From: Kudoa neothunni
Lineage: Eukaryota > Cnidaria
Direction of reading: 5' to 3'
Length of the DNA: 64,000 nt
Assembly (NCBI GenBank): GCA_964304625.1
Contig: OZ199839.1
Span: 558,001-622,000 of the forward strand
How positions within the stretch are numbered: the first letter of the stretch is position 1; every line of letters begins with the position of its first letter. Made by a program: the position numbers and the translations under genes. Below, piece by piece: positions 61,199 through 64,000 of this stretch. The notes under the pieces were generated by a model. That model saw only the letters and a program-made list of their open reading frames with translations. It did not search any database and was not told the DNA's origin.

Positions 61199-62718
61199 AA
61201 CTTTTAATTTTTATGGAGTAAATTACTTTCACATTGAATAAAGTATATTGATTTTAGAATTTAAGTGATTTATGGTTTAAGTCATTTTACAGTCCTATTA
61301 AAAAATTCAATACCCTTCCAAATTATACATAATAATGTATTATTTTGCAAATATACTTAATTTATTATTTTTTCAAGAATAAATTTTAATAAATATTTAA
61401 ATAGTAAATATTAGAGCAAAATCCCAGCTTTTCTAGTAGTGAGTGATAAAATTTATAAGTTTTTGGTTGTTTTTAAATGCAAATCTCAATATAAAAAATA
61501 ATTAAACATCAAGCTTCAAACTGAAAACTTTTATTTCTCTTGTTTTTTGGTGTATTTTCGAATTTATTATTATAATTTGAACTTTAACCAATTACATTAA
61601 TCGAACCACGAATAGATTTACGTCAAAATAAAAATAGAAGGAAATAAAAACATTCATCATTAATTTTAACATTATTTTAAAAATTATTGACATTAAATAA
61701 CTCTCTAGGGGTACTCTAAATTATTTAAAACAAATCAGGTTAACAAATCCGTTCAATTGCTCAACGTATTATAAGTTTCTGTACATTTGAATTATTTTTC
61801 GAAACAAATCGAACCTTTAAATTATAAAATTGACTAAAATTATACAAAGTAAAATGTATAAAAGAATAACGCCCACTTTTAATCTTTTCTGATAACTTTT
61901 TAAAGGATCTTAATCTGGTTTTAATCAAACGTTTGTGAGGGGGAAATTATAGTTTTGTTATTTTAATAGGATTTTTAAACTTTTGAATGAATCTGTCCGC
62001 TCTTATTCAGATTAAAACCATTAAATTCAAAAATATTACTCAACTCAAATAAAAAAATTATGACTTAATCAGTGATATACGTGTGTATTTACCTCGAAAA
62101 TATACAGTAATGATTAACAGTCATCGGGTTTTCTCGAAGGATCACTCCCGTTTAGAGATAACCGTACTTTTCTTTGGATTTTGAATAATTTTTTTAATGA
62201 GCTGCTTTCAAATTAATAAGAATTTAAAAGTAATATCGGACTGTTAGAACAGACCATTGGATGTTTATTTACTAACAGAATAATACCTAATGTGATTCGA
62301 CTATTTTTTTATCAACAACACTCTTTCATCCAGATTTTAAAACTACCTGTAACATGGAATGAATCATATTTCCATACACTTTACATACTCTGCTGAATCG
62401 ATTTTAGCCTAAGAATAATCTAATATTTATTTACATAATAACTTCCAAATCTGAAGTTAGAAAATTATTAGGTGTTTGGATGCTCTAATTTTACTTAAAA
62501 AATTATTTAATCATGTCTTGAAAATTATTAAAATTGGTTTATCATATTTAAATCAGAAAATTCGAGTTTACTTTAAAATGGACAAAACATGTTAAACAAT
62601 AAATATAATTTCGGTCTCATCCAATTAACATTACAAAAAAGAAATCGAAAAGCAACTGGAATTCCAACAAATATGATTGTCTTTAAAACGTTTGGAACAA
62701 AAATTACACTATTTAAAA

Positions 62719-62758
62719 ACTATACGCATATCGTAAATCTTTTTATAATGCGTATAGT
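62719..62758. repeat. Perfect 11-bp hairpin
   Basis: ACTATACGCAT and ATGCGTATAGT are exact inverted copies separated by 18 nt. Confidence 0.6.
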
Positions 62759-64000
62759 CCCGCCAAATCATTTCTTAATGGCAACTACTTGAAATCTCAA
62801 ATTATATCTAAAATAATGATAAACTTCACGCTTAAAAATATATTTAATGTTTTAGGAATACGAATAAATATATTAAAAAATAAAGAAACACCACAAATTT
62901 CAGAGGCTTTGTAACATCAACCTCTCTATTAAATATCGTGCTAGTGGTTTCATGTCGTAAAATTTCCCCTAACGACATACTTATCAATTTTAGAACAGTC
63001 TATACCTTAACCCTTTGAACCCCAATGATGTCAAATGTCAACATTTTAATTTTGTGAGTGTTTTAACGATTTTCTTACATTTTTTAAATATGTATTTATT
63101 ATAATAATATAGTTAATGTTTATTTGATTTTATAAAAATGAACTATAAAAACTTGTACGTTTGACATCAAGAACAATACAGATGAATATCAAACTTTACG
63201 GCAAATATAAACAATGCTAAAAGTATCATGCGATTGAACATGGAATTTGGAGGTTTTAGTAAAATTAAAAAATATACACAAATACTATTAAATAAATTAA
63301 TTCTAAGAATAATGCAATGCTGAATTTCTCCTAACATTGATTACAAAAATTTACTGTGAACGAATCACGCAATCTTGTTAATACATTTACTTTAATTTCT
63401 TCGAAATAGAGGATCATCCCTATACCCTCGAAATTTCGACGGTTTGGAGAATTTTCGAGGCTCGAGGATCCTCGACCTTCGATTTTTTGAAGGTCTACTC
63501 GTATACTATCTTGTGTGGAAAATCCTAGCGAATTCTTTATTCTATATTGAGTCAGATTTTAATTTAAACATTGAGGAAATGGGTTCAGAAAATTCAAAAC
63601 AGATGCCTTTTTAATGTACCTGAATAAAAATAACTAATTATTCTATTAAAATTGACATTCGTTTATTTAAATGTATAAATGAATGCTCTGATTTTTGTTA
63701 TACCAACATTTTTAAAGACAATTTAGTTAAAATTCCTATCAAACGACAGGTACAATTTCGAGTATAAAACTTAAAATGCAACATAATAAAGAATATATAA
63801 TTAAATAATGGATCACAAATTTAGACGGAAAAAAAGTTTAAACCCATGGCTGTTTCAGTTTTAAGGATCCAAATTTTTTCGAATTAGATAAAAATATGTT
63901 ACTTTAAAAGACAACACAGTTACGATTTTACATGGAAATAGCGCTTGTTTTTTTTATTACAAGGTCAAACCTCTGGCGCAACTTGTTAGGTTGTGAAGTT

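Larger units (their letters stand above)
60526..64000. other. No gene seen; AT-rich with minor repeats
   Basis: No coding pattern. Minor items are a tandem TATTTATTTTAA run (61151-61198), a hairpin ACTATACGCAT/ATGCGTATAGT (62719-62758), a TTAACCCTTTGAACCCC motif near 63009 resembling a piggyBac end, and a TCGAGGATCCTCGA palindrome at 63462-63475 in a TCGA-rich patch. Confidence 0.4.

Noticed and set aside
63005-63190. TTAACCCTTTGAACCCC as a piggyBac end
   Set aside because: Only one end was visible and no inverted partner or coding relic was found.
1-64000. Retroviruses, LTR elements, Polintons and other capsid-bearing elements
   Set aside because: No reverse transcriptase, integrase, capsid, envelope or long terminal direct repeats were recognised on either strand.

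Overview
The window is very AT-rich eukaryotic DNA from an animal. Support for this is a GTP-type PEPCK, an EF-hand/carrier protein of the SCaMC type, an ATM checkpoint kinase, paired beta-1,4-galactosyltransferases, and pogo, piggyBac, hAT and Merlin DNA transposons. Genes are split by very short introns: 40-65 nt in most genes and 25-80 nt in one gene. The species cannot be named from sequence alone. The tiny introns, AT bias and gene content would suit a small-genome, perhaps parasitic, invertebrate (dicyemid, orthonectid and clade I nematode are possibilities), but that is inference. Layout: 1-3519 shows no gene. 3520-5391 (-) is a complete SCaMC-type mitochondrial carrier of about 450 aa. 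6477-8900 is a decayed piggyBac. 10130-10640 is a GC-richer SINE-like patch. 12463-14390 (-) is a two-exon PEPCK (620 aa). 15580-17552 is a pogo/Tigger-like element with clear TA-flanked terminal repeats. 17786-18356 is a piggyBac deletion derivative. 18490-19375 is a Merlin (IS1595-type) relic. 20221-21283 is a TA-flanked element. 24595-31921 (+) is an unrecognised type I membrane protein of about 1087 aa. It has a signal peptide, a series of repeated beta-rich modules, two Lys/Pro/Asp-rich linkers, one transmembrane helix and a short basic tail. Nearly all its introns are phase 1, and its one large intron (3.4 kb) holds two back-to-back pogo-like elements. 32756-34630 is a hAT relic. 35308-43973 (-) is ATM/Tel1, almost free of introns over 8.7 kb. 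45295-45515 is a short TA-flanked MITE of the same family as the element at 29046-30205. 45820-48302 has 71-72 bp terminal inverted repeats but no recognisable transposase. 49432-53089 is a second, TTAA-flanked piggyBac. 53252-54540 and 56177-57395 (both -) are tandem beta-1,4-galactosyltransferase genes with matching intron positions. 59603-60525 is another TA-flanked pogo-like element. The rest to 64000 is AT-rich with no gene recognised. The host genes look functionally unrelated: mitochondrial carbon and nucleotide metabolism (carrier, PEPCK), DNA-damage signalling (ATM), Golgi glycosylation (the B4GalT pair) and one cell-surface protein. No operon-like arrangement, rRNA, convincing tRNA, CRISPR array, retroelement reverse transcriptase, Polinton or toxin gene was seen. 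The most unusual object is the modular surface protein with its set of phase 1 micro-introns.
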